64,000 bases of DNA from Caulobacteraceae bacterium PMMR1 (GCA_000733915.1 JPOM01000001.1:372001-436000); one strand, 5' to 3'. Counted from the stretch's first letter, positions 35,043 to 48,722 are shown. Numbers and translations: made by a program. The notes: generated by a model not told the origin, from the letters alone.

Positions 35043-35072
35043 CTGGGGAGTCTAGGCGCGCCGCGCCGCTGA

Positions 35073-36497
35073 TCAAGGATTGACAGGCGCGGAAGCGGGC
35101 GTCTCGCGCGTCGCCCGCCAGGCCGCGGCCAGGCCGATCAGGGCCAGGGGCGCGAGCGCGAAGAAGAGCGGGAAGGCCGTGCGTCGGGCGAGCTCCGGCG
35201 TCAGGCCCTCGCCCACCCCGAGCGCGTTGGCGATCAGCCCCGCGAAGGCCGCGGCCAGGGCGTTGCCCATCTGCTGCACGTTGGAGACGGCCGCCGCGCC
35301 CAGGCCCTGCTCGTCGCTGGGCAGGTCGGCCAGGATGAGCTCGATGACGAGGGCGTAGCTGAGGCCGAAGCCTGCGCCCATAAGGCCGGCCATGGCGGCG
35401 GAGACGACGACCGGCGCGGGCGCAAGCACGGCGGCGAGCCCGAAGGCCCCAAGGGCGACCGCGACCGCGCCCAGGCGGATCGAGCGCCGGCGCGCGGCGC
35501 CCGTCAGGTGCGACACGACCCAGGACGCCAGCGTCCAGCCCAGCGCCTCGCAGCCCACGACATAGCCCGACGTCAGCGCGCTGACCCCGTGCAGCGCCTG
35601 CAGATAGGCCGCGCCGTAGACGCTCCACACGATCACGGCGGCGAACTGGAAGAAGGTGGCGGCATAGGCGGCGCCGGCGACCGTGCGCGGGTCCGCGGCG
35701 CTGCGCGGCAGCAGGCGGAAGCGCGCCCGCCGGTCCAGGGCGAGGAACCCCGCAAAGAAGCCGAGCGCGACCAGCGCTGTGGCTGACCCTAGCCCCGGCC
35801 CGCGCGCCACGCTGGCGAGCGCCATGGCCAGGACGGCGGCGATCAGCACCAGGAGCTGGCGGAGCGGCGAGCCCTCCGGACCCGGCTGGCCGCGCTCGCC
35901 GCCGAAACGGACCAGGGCGATGGGCGCGAAGACCAGCGCCTGGACCGCGAAGGCCCAGAAGGCGCCGCGCCAGACGCCGGCGTCTGCGAAGACGCCGCCG
36001 AGCAGGGGCCCGAGCAGCGTCGCCGCCGCCCAGACGCCGGCGACCGCGCTGAACACCTTGGGCCGGATGCGCTCGGGAAAGACCGCGCCGATGGCGACCA
36101 TGTTCATGCCGCCGAGCCAGCCCGCCGCCAGCCCCTGCACCAGCCGCCCGCCCAGGAAGGCGAACATGCCCGGCGCGGTGGCGCTCAGGGCGCAGCCGGC
36201 CGCATAGACGCCCGCCGCGACCGCCAGGCCGCGTCCGACGCCCAGGCGCTCGGCCGCCCGCCCCGCGGTGGCGCCCGCGACGATGGAGCCCAGCACGAAG
36301 GCGGTCACCGCCCAGCTGAAATAGCGATAGCCGCCAAGGTCGCCCACGACCTTGGGCATCAGGGTCACCGAGACCAGGGTGTCGGCGGCCCCCAGCCAGA
36401 CGCTGAACAGGATCAGCGCCAGCGTCGGCAGGCGCGCCGGCGTGACGAGCTCGGCCCATCCGCCCGGACCCTCGGCAGGGGCGGCGGAGGCGGTCAT
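35073..36497 (-). CDS. MFS transporter, DHA2-like drug exporter
   Basis: A 474-residue membrane protein with 12 or more helices. The motif in SVWLGAADTLVSVTLMPKVVGDLGG (split here: motif D1-like region near residues 30-55), GGRLVQGLAAGWLGG, and the loop after TM2 with GRAAERLGVGRG place it in the major facilitator superfamily, close to the multidrug-exporting DHA2/EmrB type. Proton-coupled efflux of small molecules is likely; the substrate is unknown. Its ATG overlaps the stop of the upstream aldolase gene (ATGA). Starts upstream of 36497 would run into that gene. Confidence 0.87.
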   Translation of the reverse strand: MTASAAPAEGPGGWAELVTPARLPTLALILFSVWLGAADTLVSVTLMPKVVGDLGGYRYFSWAVTAFVLGSIVAGATAGRAAERLGVGRGLAVAAGVYAAGCALSATAPGMFAFLGGRLVQGLAAGWLGGMNMVAIGAVFPERIRPKVFSAVAGVWAAATLLGPLLGGVFADAGVWRGAFWAFAVQALVFAPIALVRFGGERGQPGPEGSPLRQLLVLIAAVLAMALASVARGPGLGSATALVALGFFAGFLALDRRARFRLLPRSAADPRTVAGAAYAATFFQFAAVIVWSVYGAAYLQALHGVSALTSGYVVGCEALGWTLASWVVSHLTGAARRRSIRLGAVAVALGAFGLAAVLAPAPVVVSAAMAGLMGAGFGLSYALVIELILADLPSDEQGLGAAAVSNVQQMGNALAAAFAGLIANALGVGEGLTPELARRTAFPLFFALAPLALIGLAAAWRATRETPASAPVNP

Positions 36498-37519
36498 GCG
36501 ATCGCCTTCAGGTCCGCCGCCAGCGCGTCGACGGACTCCGGCGTCGTCGCCCAGGAGCACATGAAGCGTACGCTGCCGTCGGTGAAGCGATAGACGAACC
36601 AGCCCCGCGCGCGCAGCGCCTGCAGCCGGTCCTCGGCCATGTCGACGAAGACGCCGTTGGCCTCCACCGGATGGCGCACCGGGAAGGGCGTCAGGGCGGC
36701 CAGTCTGCGGGCCATGGCGTTGGCGTGGGCGGCGCGCGAGATCCAGGCGCCGCTCTCCAGCATGCCGATCCAGGGCGCCGACAGCATGCGGCCCTTCGAG
36801 GGCAGCTGCCCCGCCTGTTTCAGGCGCGCATCGAAGCGGCGGCTGAGCGCGGGGTCGAACAGCACGACGGCTTCCGACAGGGGCATGCCGGCCTTGGTTC
36901 CGCCGAGCACCGCGGCGTCCACGCCCAGCCGCTTCAGCGCCTTCAGGTCGAAGCCCGCCGCGACGGCGTTGGCGATCCGCGCCCCGTCCAGGTGCACCGC
37001 CAGGCCCCGCGCCTTGGCGGCCGCGATCAGCGCCTCAAGCTCGGCCTCGGCATAGACCCTGCCGTACTCGGTGGCCTGGGTCAGCGACAGGGCGGCGGCC
37101 GACTGGCGATAGGAGACCTCCGGCGCCTGCAGCGCGGCCTCAAGCGCGCCGGCCTCGATCCGCCCCGACGGGCCGGGCAGCGGGATCAGCCCCAGGCCGT
37201 GGCCGAAGAACCCCGGCGCGCCCGTCTCGTCGGTGCAGACATGGGCGTGCGCGTGGGCGAGCACCGCCTCGAAGGGCCGGCAGAGCGCCGCCAGGATCAC
37301 CGCATTGGCGGCGGTGCCGGAGGCCACGAAGCGCACGTCGGCGTCGGCGTCGAGGACGCTCCGCACCCGCTCCGCCGCCCGGGCGGTGACGCGGTCCGTG
37401 CCGTAGCCCGACGCGAACCCCGCATTGGCGGCGATCAGGGCCTCGAGGGCCTCAGGGCAGGCGCCCGCGACGTTGTCGGAGGCGAAATCGTAGCGGGCGG
37501 TCGCGCTTGGGTCCGTCAT
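36494..37519 (-). CDS. ltaE: low-specificity L-threonine aldolase
   Basis: A PLP enzyme of 341 residues that cleaves threonine or allo-threonine to glycine and acetaldehyde. DFASDNVAGACPEALEAL is the family N-terminus, HLDGARIANA holds the PLP-contacting Asp and Arg, and K209 in LGGTKAG is the Schiff-base lysine. The length is normal. It is the first gene of a pair with the MFS exporter; this pairing does not by itself reveal a pathway. Confidence 0.93.
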   Translation of the reverse strand: MTDPSATARYDFASDNVAGACPEALEALIAANAGFASGYGTDRVTARAAERVRSVLDADADVRFVASGTAANAVILAALCRPFEAVLAHAHAHVCTDETGAPGFFGHGLGLIPLPGPSGRIEAGALEAALQAPEVSYRQSAAALSLTQATEYGRVYAEAELEALIAAAKARGLAVHLDGARIANAVAAGFDLKALKRLGVDAAVLGGTKAGMPLSEAVVLFDPALSRRFDARLKQAGQLPSKGRMLSAPWIGMLESGAWISRAAHANAMARRLAALTPFPVRHPVEANGVFVDMAEDRLQALRARGWFVYRFTDGSVRFMCSWATTPESVDALAADLKAIA

Positions 37520-37562
37520 GGGGCGGGCTTAAGCACCCGCCCCCTTTGACAGCAAGGCCGGC

Positions 37563-38489
37563 TCAGGCCGCGGCGGGCGCGTCCTTGGCCGTCAGCGCCT
37601 TGTAGATGGCCGCCGGCGGGGTCCCCATCAGCGGCAGGAGGATCGCATAGACCAGGGCGTTCAGCATCAGGGCCACGATGGCGGGCAAGGCGGTCAGCTC
37701 GGCCACCGTCTCAGCCTGGCGATGGAACGCCAGCCCCGCGGAACTGAAGCCGAACGCGATCGCCAACACCAGGGCGACCAGCATGGACGCGACCAGTCCC
37801 GCCACCAGGGTCGTCAGGGCCGCCAGCACATAGGCGCCCAGCATCGGCCAGAACTGGCCGCGCGTGAGCGTCCAGGAGCCGAAGAGGTTGATCTTCTTGC
37901 TGTCGAAGGTGAGCGCTGCGGCCAGCGACAGGCGCACGAGGACGAAGATCGTGGCGCAGAAGAGCGCGACGGCGAAGGCGATGGCCAGGGTCGGAACCAG
38001 CCAGGGCGCGCCGTGGACCGCACCGGCGATCGCGGCGAGGGCGAACGCCCCGGCGACGATTACGACGACGACGCCGAGATAGGCTCCGAGGGCGACCACC
38101 GCCGTCAGCAGGATCAGACCGATCTGGCGCAGCTCATCGCCGCCGAACCAGATGAAGCCGAAAAAGTCCTCGCGCGGGCGCAGGACCACCCGGTTCATGG
38201 CGCAGGTGAACACGGCCGAGGCCAGGATCGAGACCAGGATCGGGACCGGATAGAAGGTCGCCAGGCGGCTCAGCATGGCCAAGGCGGCCTTCGGGTCCCG
38301 GGCGTGCGTCGCGCCTTCAGCCGTCATCTTCGCGAGCAGGGCGGCCATTCCGGACGCCGCCATATAGTAGCCCAGCCCGCCGATGAAGATCGCGTGCAGC
38401 AACGCCCAAAGCAGGACCGAGAACGGGTGGCGGCGCACGACGCCAAAGCCCGTGAACGCCACGTCCGTGGCCGAGAACTTCGCTTTCAT
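37563..38489 (-). CDS. polytopic membrane protein of unknown function
   Basis: A 308-residue protein with about six or seven hydrophobic helices: about 22-46, 78-100, 120-175 (two or three) and 215-290. A conserved-looking cytoplasmic start (FSATDVAFTGFGVVRRHP) and a charged Lys/Ala tail flank them. It resembles the membrane domain found in glycerophosphoryl diester phosphodiesterase-like proteins, but no catalytic domain is attached. ATG 38489 is preferred; an in-frame start further up (38714) would run across the tRNA gene. Confidence 0.8.
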   Translation of the reverse strand: MKAKFSATDVAFTGFGVVRRHPFSVLLWALLHAIFIGGLGYYMAASGMAALLAKMTAEGATHARDPKAALAMLSRLATFYPVPILVSILASAVFTCAMNRVVLRPREDFFGFIWFGGDELRQIGLILLTAVVALGAYLGVVVVIVAGAFALAAIAGAVHGAPWLVPTLAIAFAVALFCATIFVLVRLSLAAALTFDSKKINLFGSWTLTRGQFWPMLGAYVLAALTTLVAGLVASMLVALVLAIAFGFSSAGLAFHRQAETVAELTALPAIVALMLNALVYAILLPLMGTPPAAIYKALTAKDAPAAA

Positions 38490-38633
38490 CCTGACCCCCC
38501 GAGGCCCCTCAGCCCCTCGCCGCCCGAAGATCACGCTCGCTAAGGATGACACCACGAGACGACGCTTCTGTGAAGCTGTCCACAGCCCGTCGCCCCGGGG
38601 GCGGGGATCGGCGTGAGGGGAAGGCGCTGGTCT

Positions 38634-38707
38634 TGGAGCGGGCAGCGGGAATCGAACCCGCACGAGCAGCTTGGGAAGCTGCCAGGCTACCACTACATCA
38701 TGCCCGC
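38634..38707 (-). tRNA. tRNA-Gly (anticodon CCC)
   Basis: Read on the minus strand: acceptor GCGGGCA pairs with TGCCCGC. The anticodon arm GCAGC-TTCCCAA-GCTGC gives anticodon CCC (glycine, codon GGG), and the T arm carries GCGGG-TTCGATT-CCCGC. The D arm TAGTGGTAGCCT fits. The discriminator is T and CCA is encoded in the DNA (38636-38634). The gene is 74 nt including CCA. It lies between the unknown membrane gene and the divergent CDF transporter. Confidence 0.96.
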
Positions 38708-38786
38708 CTGACACCCTGCCTATAGCGCCCCGGGCGGGGGCGGGGCAACAGGCGCGCAGGCCCCGGGGCCGCGGCGTTCGCCCGTC

Positions 38787-38815
38787 TTCACCTCGGGGCG
38801 GGATAGGGGCTATAG
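38787..38815 (+). promoter_or_regulatory. possible leaderless promoter of the CDF transporter gene
   Basis: TTCACC (38787-38792) and CTATAG within GGCTATAGC (38810-38815) are separated by exactly 17 bases, and the ATG is 6 bases after the -10. Transcription at the start codon is predicted. Confidence 0.45.
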
Positions 38816-38821
38816 CGCGAC

Positions 38822-39844
38822 ATGGCCGCCCGACACGCCCCCGCTCACAGCAGCAATCCCGCAGCGGGCGGCGATCGCGCCGCTCGGCCGCACGGCCAAA
38901 GCCACGATCACGACCACGATCACCCTCACGATCACGACCACAGGCTTGGCCGTCACCATCACCACGCGCCAGCGCGCTTCGGGCGCGTTTTCGCCGTCGG
39001 CGCGGCCCTGAACCTCGCCTTCGTGCTGGCCGAGGCGGCCTTCGGCTTCGCCGCCAACTCCGTGGCGCTGCTGGCCGACGCGGGCCACAACCTCGGCGAC
39101 GTGCTGGCGCTGCTGGCCGCCTGGGCCGCGAGCCGCCTCGCCGGCGCCCCGCCCAGCACGCGCTACACCTACGGCCTGAAGGCCACCTCGATCTGGGCGG
39201 CGCTGTTCAACGCCGTGGCCCTGATGGTGGTCACCGGCGGCATCGCCTGGGAATCGATCCGGCGGCTGTTCGAGCCGGCGAGCGCTCATGCCGCGACCGT
39301 CATGGCGGTGGCGGCGGCCGGCATCGCGGTGAACGGCTTCACCGCCTGGCTGCTCTCCCGGGAGTGGCGGGAGGACCTGAACGCCCGGGCGGCGCTCGCC
39401 CATATGCTGGCGGACGCGGCCATCGCCGCAGGGGTGGTGGTCGCCGGCGCGCTGATGCTCCTGACCGGCCAGGGCTGGATCGACCCGCTGGCTTCGCTGG
39501 CGATCTCCGCCATCGTGGTCTGGGGCGCCTGGAGCCTCTTGCGCGAGAGCGCGGACATGGCGCTGGCCGCCGCCCCGCCCGGCATCGACCCCCTGGCGGT
39601 GGCGGCCTTCCTCGAGCGGCTGGACGGCGTCGCGGCCATCCATGACCTGCACATCTGGCCGCTCTCGACCACCGAGACCGCCCTGACCTGCCACCTCGTC
39701 ACCCCCGCCGGCGCGCCCGGCGACGCCTTCCTGCGCGAGACCTGCGCGGAGCTGAAGCGACGCTTCCGCATCGGCCACGCCACCTTGCAGGTCGAGACCA
39801 GCGTCGAAGCGGACTGCCCGCTGGAGCCCGCCCACGTCGTCTGA
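38822..39844 (+). CDS. cation diffusion facilitator (zinc/cadmium/cobalt efflux)
   Basis: A 340-residue inner-membrane antiporter exporting divalent metals, most likely zinc, in exchange for protons. The hydrophilic N-terminus (about 20-50) is strikingly His/Asp-rich (HDHDHDHPHDHDH, HHHH), a likely metal-binding region. Six helices follow; metal-site residues appear as LADAGHNLGD in TM2 and HMLADAAIAAG in TM5. A C-terminal cytoplasmic domain (HDLHIWPLSTTETALTCHL) is typical of ZitB/CzcD proteins. No metal regulator is adjacent. Confidence 0.93.
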   Translation: MAARHAPAHSSNPAAGGDRAARPHGQSHDHDHDHPHDHDHRLGRHHHHAPARFGRVFAVGAALNLAFVLAEAAFGFAANSVALLADAGHNLGDVLALLAAWAASRLAGAPPSTRYTYGLKATSIWAALFNAVALMVVTGGIAWESIRRLFEPASAHAATVMAVAAAGIAVNGFTAWLLSREWREDLNARAALAHMLADAAIAAGVVVAGALMLLTGQGWIDPLASLAISAIVVWGAWSLLRESADMALAAAPPGIDPLAVAAFLERLDGVAAIHDLHIWPLSTTETALTCHLVTPAGAPGDAFLRETCAELKRRFRIGHATLQVETSVEADCPLEPAHVV

Positions 39845-39907
39845 GCCGCTGGACCGGCGAGCTCTAACGCCGCCCGTCCCGCCGCCCAGCCGTCCCGCCG
39901 GCCGCCC

Positions 39908-43207
<3,300 letters not shown>

Positions 43208-43402
43208 GGGTCTCGCGCGCGCAGGGGCCGACGGCGCGCCCGCCCCTGTCGAGCGAGGGGCGCGCGTCCCGGGAACCGGCCGGACGTGGGGCTAAGGGGG
43301 CGGTCTAGCGAGGCGGGGCGCGCGGCGCAACCTCGCGCGGAACCGCACCCGGCGCGGGCCGGCCTATCGGCGCCTTCGCAGGCGCGCTAACCTCGCCGGC
43401 TC

Positions 43403-46090
43403 ATGAATCGCCCCGAGCCGAACCTGAAGGCCGCCGAGCAGGCGACGCCGGTCATGGCCCAGTTCTTCGAGGCCAAGGCGCGACAGCCCGACGCGCTGGT
43501 CTTCTTTCGCATGGGCGACTTCTACGAGCTCTTCTTCGACGATGCGGTCCGGGCGTCGCAGGCGCTCGGCATCACCCTGACCTACCGCGGCAAGCACGCC
43601 GGGGCGGACATCCCTATGGCGGGGGTGCCGGTGCATGCGGCGGAGGCCTATCTCGCCAAGCTGATCCGCGCAGGCTTCAAGGTCGCGGTCTGCGAGCAGA
43701 TGGAAGACCCGGCGGAGGCGCGCAAGCGCGGCTCCAAGGCGGTGGTGCGGCGCGACCTGGTGCGGGTGGTGACCCCCGGGACCCTGACCGAGGACAGCCT
43801 GCTGGACGCCCGCGGCGCGAACCGGCTGGCGGCCGTGGCGATGCGGGCCGGCCAGGCGGCGCTCGCCTCGGTGGAGCTCTCCACCGGCGAGGTGGAGGTG
43901 CTGCGGCTGGAGAAGGCGACGCTGGGGCCCGCCCTGGCCGCGTTCGCGCCTTCGGAGCTGCTGGTCCCCGACCGCCTGTTCGCCGATCCCGAATCGGCGG
44001 CGCAGCTGAAGGCCGCCCCCGGCTGCACCCAGCCCCTGCCCAGCGCCCTGGCCGAGCCCGCGGCGGCGGAAGCGCGCGTGAAGCGGCTCTACGGCGTGGA
44101 GACCCTGGACGGGTTCGGCGGCTTCTCGCCCGCGGAGGTGTCCGCCCTCGGCCTCATCGCGGCGCACCTGGAGACCACCCAGGCCGGGCGCATCCCGCCG
44201 CTGCGGCCGCCCCGCCGGGCCGAGGGGACCGAAGCCATGGCCATCGACCCGGCGACCCGGGCGAGCCTGGAGATCGATCGCGCGACCTCCGGCGCCCGCG
44301 AGGGCAGCCTGCTCGGCGCCATCGACCGCACCGTGACCGCGCCGGGCGCGCGCAAGCTCGCCGACCGCCTGGCGCGCCCGCTGCTGGACCCGGCCAGGAT
44401 CGCTCAGCGCCTGGACGCGGTGGAGCGGCTGCTGGAGGCGCGCCCGCTCCGGCGCGAGCTCAGGGCGGCGCTCAAGGGTTCGGGCGATATGGCGCGGGCG
44501 CTCTCCCGGCTCGTCCTGGGGCGGGGCGGGCCGCGCGACCTCGGCGCGCTCAAGGCGGGGCTCAGGACCGGAGAGGCCGTCTGCGCCCTCGCGCTGGCCG
44601 CCGCCGAGCCGCTGCAGCCCCTGCCGGAGGAGATCGCCCAGGCGCTGGAGGCGCTGGACCCGCACCGCGCCCCTACGCTGGCCGCCTTCGCCGCAAAGCT
44701 GGAGGCGGCGCTCGCCCCCGACCTGCCGGCGCTCCCCCGGGACGGCGGCTTCATCGCGGCCGGCTTCCGGCCCGAGCTCGACCAGGCCCGCGCTCTGCGC
44801 GACGACAGCCGGCGGGTCATCCTGCAGCTGGAAGCCGACCTCGCCGCAGAGGCCGGCCAGCCGCTCAAGATCCGGCACAATGCGGTGCTGGGCTACTTTG
44901 TCGACGCCACCGCCAAGCAGGCGGAGGCGCTGCTCCGGCCGCCGCTGAACGCCCGCTTCATCCACCGCCAGACCACCGCCAATCAGGTCCGCTTCACCAC
45001 CACCGCCCTGGCCGAACTCGACGCCCGCATCGCCCAGGCGGCGGAGCGGGCGCTCGCGATTGAGCTCCAGGCCTTCGAGGACCTGCGCCAGGAGGCCCAG
45101 GCGCTTGCGCCCGCGCTGCAGGCCGCGGCCGAGGCTCTGGCCGTGCTGGACGTCGCCGCCGCGCTCGCGGAGTGGGCGGAGGAGGCCGGCGCCGCCCGCC
45201 CGGTCGTAGACGACAGCCTCGTCTTCGAGGCCGAGGCCGCGCGCCACCCGGTGGTCGAGGCCGCCGTCCGCCGCGAAGGCGAGGCCTTCACGCCCAACGA
45301 CTGCAGGCTCGACGGGGCGGGCGAGGTCTGCGCGAGGCTCGCCGTCGTCACCGGTCCCAACATGGCGGGCAAGTCGACCTTCCTGCGCCAGAACGCGCTC
45401 CTGGCCGTGCTCGCCCAGGCCGGGTGCTTCGTGCCGGCCAAGCGGCTGAGGCTGGGCGTGGTCGATCGCCTGTTCAGCCGCGTGGGCGCCGGCGACGACC
45501 TCGCGCGGGGGCGCTCCACCTTCATGGCCGAGATGGTGGAGACCGCCGCCATCCTGACCCAGGCCACGCCGCGCTCGCTGGTGATCCTGGACGAGATCGG
45601 GCGCGGCACCGCGACCTACGACGGCCTGGCCATCGCCTGGGCGGCTGCCGAGCACCTGCACGACCACAACCGCTGCCGGGCGCTCTTCGCCACGCACTAC
45701 CACGAGCTCGCCCGGCTCGAGGGGCGGCTGGCGCATGTGTGCAATCTGTCGATGCGGGCGCGGGAGTGGAACGGCGAGCTCGTCTTCCTGCACGAGGCCG
45801 CGCCGGGGGCGGCGGACCGCTCTTACGGCGTGCAGGTGGCCAAGCTCGCCGGCGTGCCCGCCGCCGTGGTCGCGCGGGCGCGGGAGGTGCTGGATCGCCT
45901 GGAGCGGGAGCCCGGATCGCCGACGCGACTGGACGACCTGCCGCTCTTCGCCACCGCCGCCGAGCCCGCCGCGCCCGCCTTCCGCCCGGGGCCCAGTCCG
46001 CTGGAGGCCGCGCTGAAGGACCTCGACCCGGACTCCATGAGCCCGCGGGAGGCGCTCGATGCGCTCTATCGCCTGAAGGCCTTGGCCTGA
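43403..46090 (+). CDS. mutS: DNA mismatch repair protein MutS
   Basis: An 895-residue mismatch-recognition ATPase. The mismatch-reading F-x-E motif is F40-Y-E42 (GDFYELFF). Connector, lever and clamp domains follow, then the ATPase with Walker [10 protein letters not shown] at 651-659, Walker [10 protein letters not shown], and the signature [19 protein letters not shown] is the conserved switch. A possible -10 (CTAACC, 43387-43392) is only 10 bases before the ATG, so its leader would be very short. mutL is not nearby. Confidence 0.97.
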   Translation: MNRPEPNLKAAEQATPVMAQFFEAKARQPDALVFFRMGDFYELFFDDAVRASQALGITLTYRGKHAGADIPMAGVPVHAAEAYLAKLIRAGFKVAVCEQMEDPAEARKRGSKAVVRRDLVRVVTPGTLTEDSLLDARGANRLAAVAMRAGQAALASVELSTGEVEVLRLEKATLGPALAAFAPSELLVPDRLFADPESAAQLKAAPGCTQPLPSALAEPAAAEARVKRLYGVETLDGFGGFSPAEVSALGLIAAHLETTQAGRIPPLRPPRRAEGTEAMAIDPATRASLEIDRATSGAREGSLLGAIDRTVTAPGARKLADRLARPLLDPARIAQRLDAVERLLEARPLRRELRAALKGSGDMARALSRLVLGRGGPRDLGALKAGLRTGEAVCALALAAAEPLQPLPEEIAQALEALDPHRAPTLAAFAAKLEAALAPDLPALPRDGGFIAAGFRPELDQARALRDDSRRVILQLEADLAAEAGQPLKIRHNAVLGYFVDATAKQAEALLRPPLNARFIHRQTTANQVRFTTTALAELDARIAQAAERALAIELQAFEDLRQEAQALAPALQAAAEALAVLDVAAALAEWAEEAGAARPVVDDSLVFEAEAARHPVVEAAVRREGEAFTPNDCRLDGAGEVCARLAVVTGPNMAGKSTFLRQNALLAVLAQAGCFVPAKRLRLGVVDRLFSRVGAGDDLARGRSTFMAEMVETAAILTQATPRSLVILDEIGRGTATYDGLAIAWAAAEHLHDHNRCRALFATHYHELARLEGRLAHVCNLSMRAREWNGELVFLHEAAPGAADRSYGVQVAKLAGVPAAVVARAREVLDRLEREPGSPTRLDDLPLFATAAEPAAPAFRPGPSPLEAALKDLDPDSMSPREALDALYRLKALA

Positions 46091-46181
46091 TCGGGAAAAT
46101 CGCGCGACATCGCCCTGCAATCTTGCCCAAGTCTTCGCACGTTCAGGGCGCGTTCAGCGGCCCCGGGCTAGGGAGAGGACC

Positions 46182-46529
46182 ATGATCACCCGATCCGCCA
46201 TGCTTGCGCTGCTGTTCGCGGCCGTCATGACCGGCGAGGGGCGTGCGGCCCAGGCCCAGCCCTACTCCCGCGACAGCCTGGGGGCGGACTGGCGCGAGCG
46301 CACCGACGACGCGCGCCAGGGCGTGCGCCAGGGCCGGCTGATCCCGCTCGCCCGGGTCGTGGACGACCTCCGGCGCCGCCAGCCGGGTCGACAGCTCGAC
46401 GCCGGCCTGGAGACCGGCCCCGACGGGCGGCCCGTCTATCGCGTGCGCTGGGCCACCGATCAGGGCCGGCGCATCGACTTCCTCGTGGACGCCGAGACCG
46501 GCGCCGTCATCTCCGCCTCGGGCGGCTAG
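46182..46529 (+). CDS. exported PepSY domain protein
   Basis: A 115-residue protein with a signal peptide (MITRSAMLALLFAAVMTGEGRA) and a PepSY domain (about 45-112). RLIPLARVVDDLRRRQPG leads to RVRWATDQGRRIDFLVDAETGAVI. PepSY proteins modulate peptidases or sense periplasmic signals. It is directly upstream of a two-component pair with only a 16-base gap, so it is probably an accessory sensor or regulator of that system, as seen in several proteobacterial PepSY/OmpR operons. Confidence 0.86.
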   Translation: MITRSAMLALLFAAVMTGEGRAAQAQPYSRDSLGADWRERTDDARQGVRQGRLIPLARVVDDLRRRQPGRQLDAGLETGPDGRPVYRVRWATDQGRRIDFLVDAETGAVISASGG

Positions 46530-46545
46530 TGAGGGACTGCAACGC

Positions 46546-47220
46546 TTGCGCATCCTGCTCGTCGAAGACGATCCTGACCTGTCCCGCCAGCTGAAGGCCT
46601 CGCTGGCGGACGCCGGCTACGCCGTGGACCATGCGCCGGACGGCGAAGAGGCGCAGTTCCTGGGCGAGACCGAGCCCTATGACGCCGTCGTGCTCGACCT
46701 CGGCCTGCCCAAGGTGGACGGGGTAAGCGTGCTGGAGCGCTGGCGGCGCGAGGGCATGGCCACGCCGGTGCTGATCCTGACCGCCCGCGCGGCCTGGTCG
46801 GAGAAGGTGCAGGGCTTCGACGCCGGCGCCGACGACTATCTCACCAAGCCCTTCCACACCGAGGAACTCCTGGCGCGGCTGCGGGCGCTGGTGCGGCGCG
46901 CGACCGGCCACGCCAGCCCCACGCTCAGCTGCGGCGGCCTGCGCCTGGACCCCCGCGCCGCGCGGGCCAGCGTCAACGGCGAGCCGCTGCGCCTGACGTC
47001 GCTGGAGTACCGTCTGCTGCACTATCTGATGATGCACCAGGGCCGGGTGATCAGCCGCACCGAGCTGGTGGAGCATCTCTACGACCAGGACTTCGACCGG
47101 GACTCCAACACCATCGAGGTGTTCATCGGCCGCCTGCGCAAGAAGATCGGACCCGACCGGATCGAGACCGTGCGCGGCCTCGGCTACCGCCTGACGCCTC
47201 TGGCGGGCGAGGCGGCGTGA
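46546..47220 (+). CDS. OmpR/PhoP-family response regulator
   Basis: A 224-residue transcription factor. The receiver (1-115) has D8/D9, phosphoacceptor D51 in VVLDLGLPKVDG, and K101 in YLTKPF. The winged-helix output domain (about 128-222) contains LTSLEYRLLHYLMMH and NTIEVFIGRLRKKIG. The start is TTG, read as Met by analogy with the conserved MRILLVEDD. It is co-transcribed with the PepSY gene upstream and the sensor kinase downstream, forming a complete signalling cassette. It resembles PhoP/FeuP types; the stimulus is unknown. Confidence 0.93.
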   Translation: MRILLVEDDPDLSRQLKASLADAGYAVDHAPDGEEAQFLGETEPYDAVVLDLGLPKVDGVSVLERWRREGMATPVLILTARAAWSEKVQGFDAGADDYLTKPFHTEELLARLRALVRRATGHASPTLSCGGLRLDPRAARASVNGEPLRLTSLEYRLLHYLMMHQGRVISRTELVEHLYDQDFDRDSNTIEVFIGRLRKKIGPDRIETVRGLGYRLTPLAGEAA

Positions 47221-47266
47221 GGCCTGACCGGGGCGGCTTGGCGCGCCCGTCCGGCTTCGGGGCGGG

Positions 47267-48658
47267 ATGAGGGCGAGGCTGCTCTTTCCCCGGAACTCCC
47301 TGGTCGGCCGCCTGATCTGGCTGGCCGCGGGCTGGAGCCTGATCGTGCTGGTCGCCATGGGCGTGGCGCTCACCGCCTTCTTCCACGACGCCGCGGTCTC
47401 GCGCATCGACCGCACGCTAGCGGGGCTGATCGACAGCCTCTACTCGGGCTCCACCGTCGATCCCGGCGGCGAGGTCGTGGCGCCCCCGCTCACCGACGAG
47501 CAGGCGCTCAGGGTCTATTCCGGGCGCTACTGGCAGATCGCCGACTTCCACGGCGGCCGCCTGCACCCGGTGTCGCGCTCCCGCTCGCTGTTCGACGCCG
47601 ACCTGTCCGCCCCGCCCAAGGTCATGGCCGAGGCGCGCGCCCGGCCCGGGCGGCCGGTGTTCTACGACTCCACCGGTCCGGCGCAGAACGGCAAGGAGCC
47701 GACGCGGGCGGCGTTGCAGATCGTCTTCCTGCCCGGCCACCCCGGTCCCGTCGCCATCTTCGTGGCCGAGAACCGCGCCAGCCTGGAGCAGGACGCCCGC
47801 CGCTTCGCCTGGCGGATCGCGGTCTCGCTCGTGATCCTGGGCGCGGGGCTGGTCGCTGCGGTGGTGCTGCAGGTGCGCGTGGGCCTGCGCCCCCTGTTCA
47901 GCATGGGCCGGGAGGTGGCGGAGGTCCGCACCGGCCGGGCGCAGCGGATCGGCCGCGACTATCCGGCGGAGCTCGCCCCCCTGGCCGGCGAGCTGAACGC
48001 GCTGCTCGACCACAACCAGGAGACGGTGGAGCGCCAGCGCACCCACGTCGGCAACCTGGCGCACGCCCTCAAGACGCCGCTTGCGGTGATGCTGAGCGAG
48101 GCCGATCGCCATCCCGGTCCCCTGGCCGAGGTCGTGCGCCGCCAGGCTGCGGCCATGCAGGGCCAGGTGGAGCGGCACCTCCGCCGCGCCCGCGCCGCCG
48201 CCCGCTCCCAGGCCTCCGGCGAGCGCACGCCCGTGGACGAGGTGATGGAGGAGCTGGCGCGCATGCTGGGCTCGGTCTTCCGCACGCGCGACCTCGACTG
48301 GGACAGCGCCCCGGGCCTGTGCTTCCGCGGCGAGCGCCAGGACCTGCAGGAGATGGTCGGCAACCTGATGGAAAACGCCTGCAAGTACGGCCGCTCCGCC
48401 GTGATCGCCCGCGCCGAGCCGGTCGCGCGGGGGCGGCTCAGCATCGTGGTGGAGGACGACGGCGATGGCCTGCCGGAGGACCGCTACGGCGAGGTGCTCA
48501 AGCGCGGCGCGCGGCTGGACGAACAGGCGCCGGGCTCGGGCTTGGGGCTCTCGATCGCGGACGAGCTGGCGCGGGCCTACGGCGGGACGCTCGCGCTTGG
48601 GCGCTCTAAGGCCCTGGGCGGCCTGCGGGTCGAGCTGACCCTGCCTGCGGCGGACTAA
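47267..48658 (+). CDS. sensor histidine kinase
   Basis: A 463-residue membrane kinase. TM1 (about 15-40), a periplasmic sensor (about 41-180), TM2 (about 184-208) and a HAMP-like linker ([17 protein letters not shown]) lead to the HisKA H-box [10 protein letters not shown] with H266. The CA domain has the N box ([10 protein letters not shown]), G1 (DDGDGLPE) and G2 (GSGLGLSI), all intact. The FeuQ/PhoQ-like sensor suggests detection of divalent cations, peptides or envelope state, which is unproven. It is paired with the OmpR-type regulator upstream. Confidence 0.94.
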   Translation: MRARLLFPRNSLVGRLIWLAAGWSLIVLVAMGVALTAFFHDAAVSRIDRTLAGLIDSLYSGSTVDPGGEVVAPPLTDEQALRVYSGRYWQIADFHGGRLHPVSRSRSLFDADLSAPPKVMAEARARPGRPVFYDSTGPAQNGKEPTRAALQIVFLPGHPGPVAIFVAENRASLEQDARRFAWRIAVSLVILGAGLVAAVVLQVRVGLRPLFSMGREVAEVRTGRAQRIGRDYPAELAPLAGELNALLDHNQETVERQRTHVGNLAHALKTPLAVMLSEADRHPGPLAEVVRRQAAAMQGQVERHLRRARAAARSQASGERTPVDEVMEELARMLGSVFRTRDLDWDSAPGLCFRGERQDLQEMVGNLMENACKYGRSAVIARAEPVARGRLSIVVEDDGDGLPEDRYGEVLKRGARLDEQAPGSGLGLSIADELARAYGGTLALGRSKALGGLRVELTLPAAD

Positions 48659-48673
48659 GCCGGCCTCCCTGTT

Positions 48674-48710
48674 CCGCGCACCCCTGTCCCGCGCACCCCT
48701 GTCCCGCGCC
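48674..48710 (+). repeat. 2.5 tandem copies of a 15-bp unit upstream of uvrC
   Basis: The unit ccgcgcacccctgtc occurs at 48674-48688 and 48689-48703, and a third partial copy starts at 48704. It overlaps the region where the -35 of uvrC would lie, so copy number might influence promoter spacing or context. Confidence 0.85.
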
Positions 48711-48722
48711 CCCTCCGCGGGC

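Noticed and set aside
43364-46120. 918-codon open frame antisense to mutS
   Set aside because: It mirrors the MutS reading frame; Arg/Gly/Gln-rich with no domain, as expected of opposite-strand frames in very GC-rich DNA.
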